From: Verrucomicrobiota bacterium
GTDB taxonomy: Bacteria; Verrucomicrobiota; Kiritimatiellia; CAJWTS01
DNA: 64,000 nt
Direction of reading: 5' to 3'
Assembly (NCBI GenBank): GCA_027623315.1
Contig: JAQBYD010000008.1
Coordinates: forward strand, 1-64,000
Numbering within the stretch: position 1 is the stretch's first letter; every line of letters begins with the position of its first letter. The position numbers and the translations under genes are program-made. Positions 63,803 to 64,000 of the stretch are shown piece by piece. The notes under the pieces were generated by a model. The model made no database searches and was not told where the DNA came from. It worked only from the letters and a program-made list of their open reading frames with translations.

Positions 63803-64000
63803 TCCTACCCGAGATGAGATCGTCCAAGAATCGCTTATAGGTTCGACCGCTCAAGGGCAGATCGACCGGGGTGCCGGTGGCGCCGGAGTAGATCATGGCA
63901 TTCGTGAGTTCGACCTGATTGATAGCCTCCCTGGCGGGTGCGATCAGGGGCACGCCGTCTAGAATCGAGTCCACGAAGTTCTGGATGATACCGGCGTGTC
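63792..64000 (-). CDS. Gfo/Idh/MocA family oxidoreductase, C-terminal part
   Basis: The gene enters from the right edge; only the last 69 or so codons are present. They read IIQNFVDSILDGVPLIAPAR, EAINQVELTNAMIYSGATG and end SGRTYKRFLDDLISGRIKP. This is the usual C-terminal segment of Gfo/Idh/MocA sugar dehydrogenases, where FVDSILDG and AINQVELTNAM are typical. The Rossmann domain lies outside the window. The substrate cannot be told from this part. Confidence 0.75.
   Translation of the reverse strand, partial: HAGIIQNFVDSILDGVPLIAPAREAINQVELTNAMIYSGATGTPVDLPLSGRTYKRFLDDLISGRIKP

Noticed and set aside
1-64000. CRISPR array, tRNA or rRNA genes
   Set aside because: I saw no regular spacer-repeat array, no rRNA core sequences and no convincing tRNA cloverleaf; weak tRNAs cannot be excluded without a scan.
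1-64000. Insertion sequences or transposases
   Set aside because: Gene fragments suggest rearrangement, but no transposase or integrase ORF and no terminal inverted repeats with target duplications were found.

Overview
The window suggests a GC-rich, Gram-negative environmental bacterium, most likely of the Planctomycetes-Verrucomicrobia-Chlamydiae group. Kiritimatiellota/Lentisphaerota is my best guess, but no rRNA or marker gene is present to prove it. The pointers are very long secreted TPR proteins, DUF4159 proteins, PA14/HEAT lipoproteins, terpene-cyclase-fold (toroid) proteins and repeated ExbB/ExbD pairs. Several genes are broken or are fragments.

Layout. (1) 264-10144, plus strand: a tightly packed surface-glycan cluster. 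It holds a GQSN esterase, four GT2 glycosyltransferases (one with an in-frame stop, one with an internal deletion), a GlcNAc-type FAD/amine-oxidase-fold oxidoreductase, a sulfotransferase, a Gfo/Idh/MocA dehydrogenase and a multi-membrane GT39-like transferase. Start/stop overlaps indicate one operon. (2) 10145-10591: a non-coding stretch with a minus-strand remnant of a PD-(D/E)XK-type nuclease domain. (3) 10592-40214, plus strand: a roughly 30-kb run of cell-envelope genes. It contains two secreted TPR giants, ExbB, ExbD, a membrane-anchored toroid protein, two more TPR proteins, a 2776-residue secreted protein, a small membrane-associated protein, a second ExbB with two ExbDs, a TonB-like stub, a DUF4159 membrane protein and an unknown membrane protein. 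(4) 40227-44369: a lipoprotein alternating HEAT-like and PA14 domains. (5) 44426-47461, minus strand: a beta-propeller hybrid histidine kinase. (6) 47641-51826, plus strand: a frameshifted SGNH hydrolase with calcium-binding repeats, then a WG-repeat protein. (7) 51956-52300: panD. (8) 62301-52612, minus strand: a third envelope module, TPR protein, ExbB, ExbD and an 1861-residue VWA / membrane / acidic-proline / DUF4159 / jelly-roll fusion. (9) 62376-64000: gene debris, a cyclic-nucleotide-binding-fold protein and the C-terminal end of another Gfo/Idh/MocA protein.

How the genes may work together. Three ExbB/ExbD proton-channel pairs occur in one window, each next to long secreted TPR proteins. 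In the place where TonB would be expected there is an atypical membrane-anchored partner: a toroid protein, a short TonB stub followed by a DUF4159 membrane protein, or a VWA-DUF4159 fusion. None of the three has a recognisable TonB C-terminal domain. One TPR protein also carries two STN/secretin-N0-like segments. I infer a family of proton-motive-force-driven envelope machines with non-TonB effectors. This is inference from domain content and gene order, not a demonstrated function.
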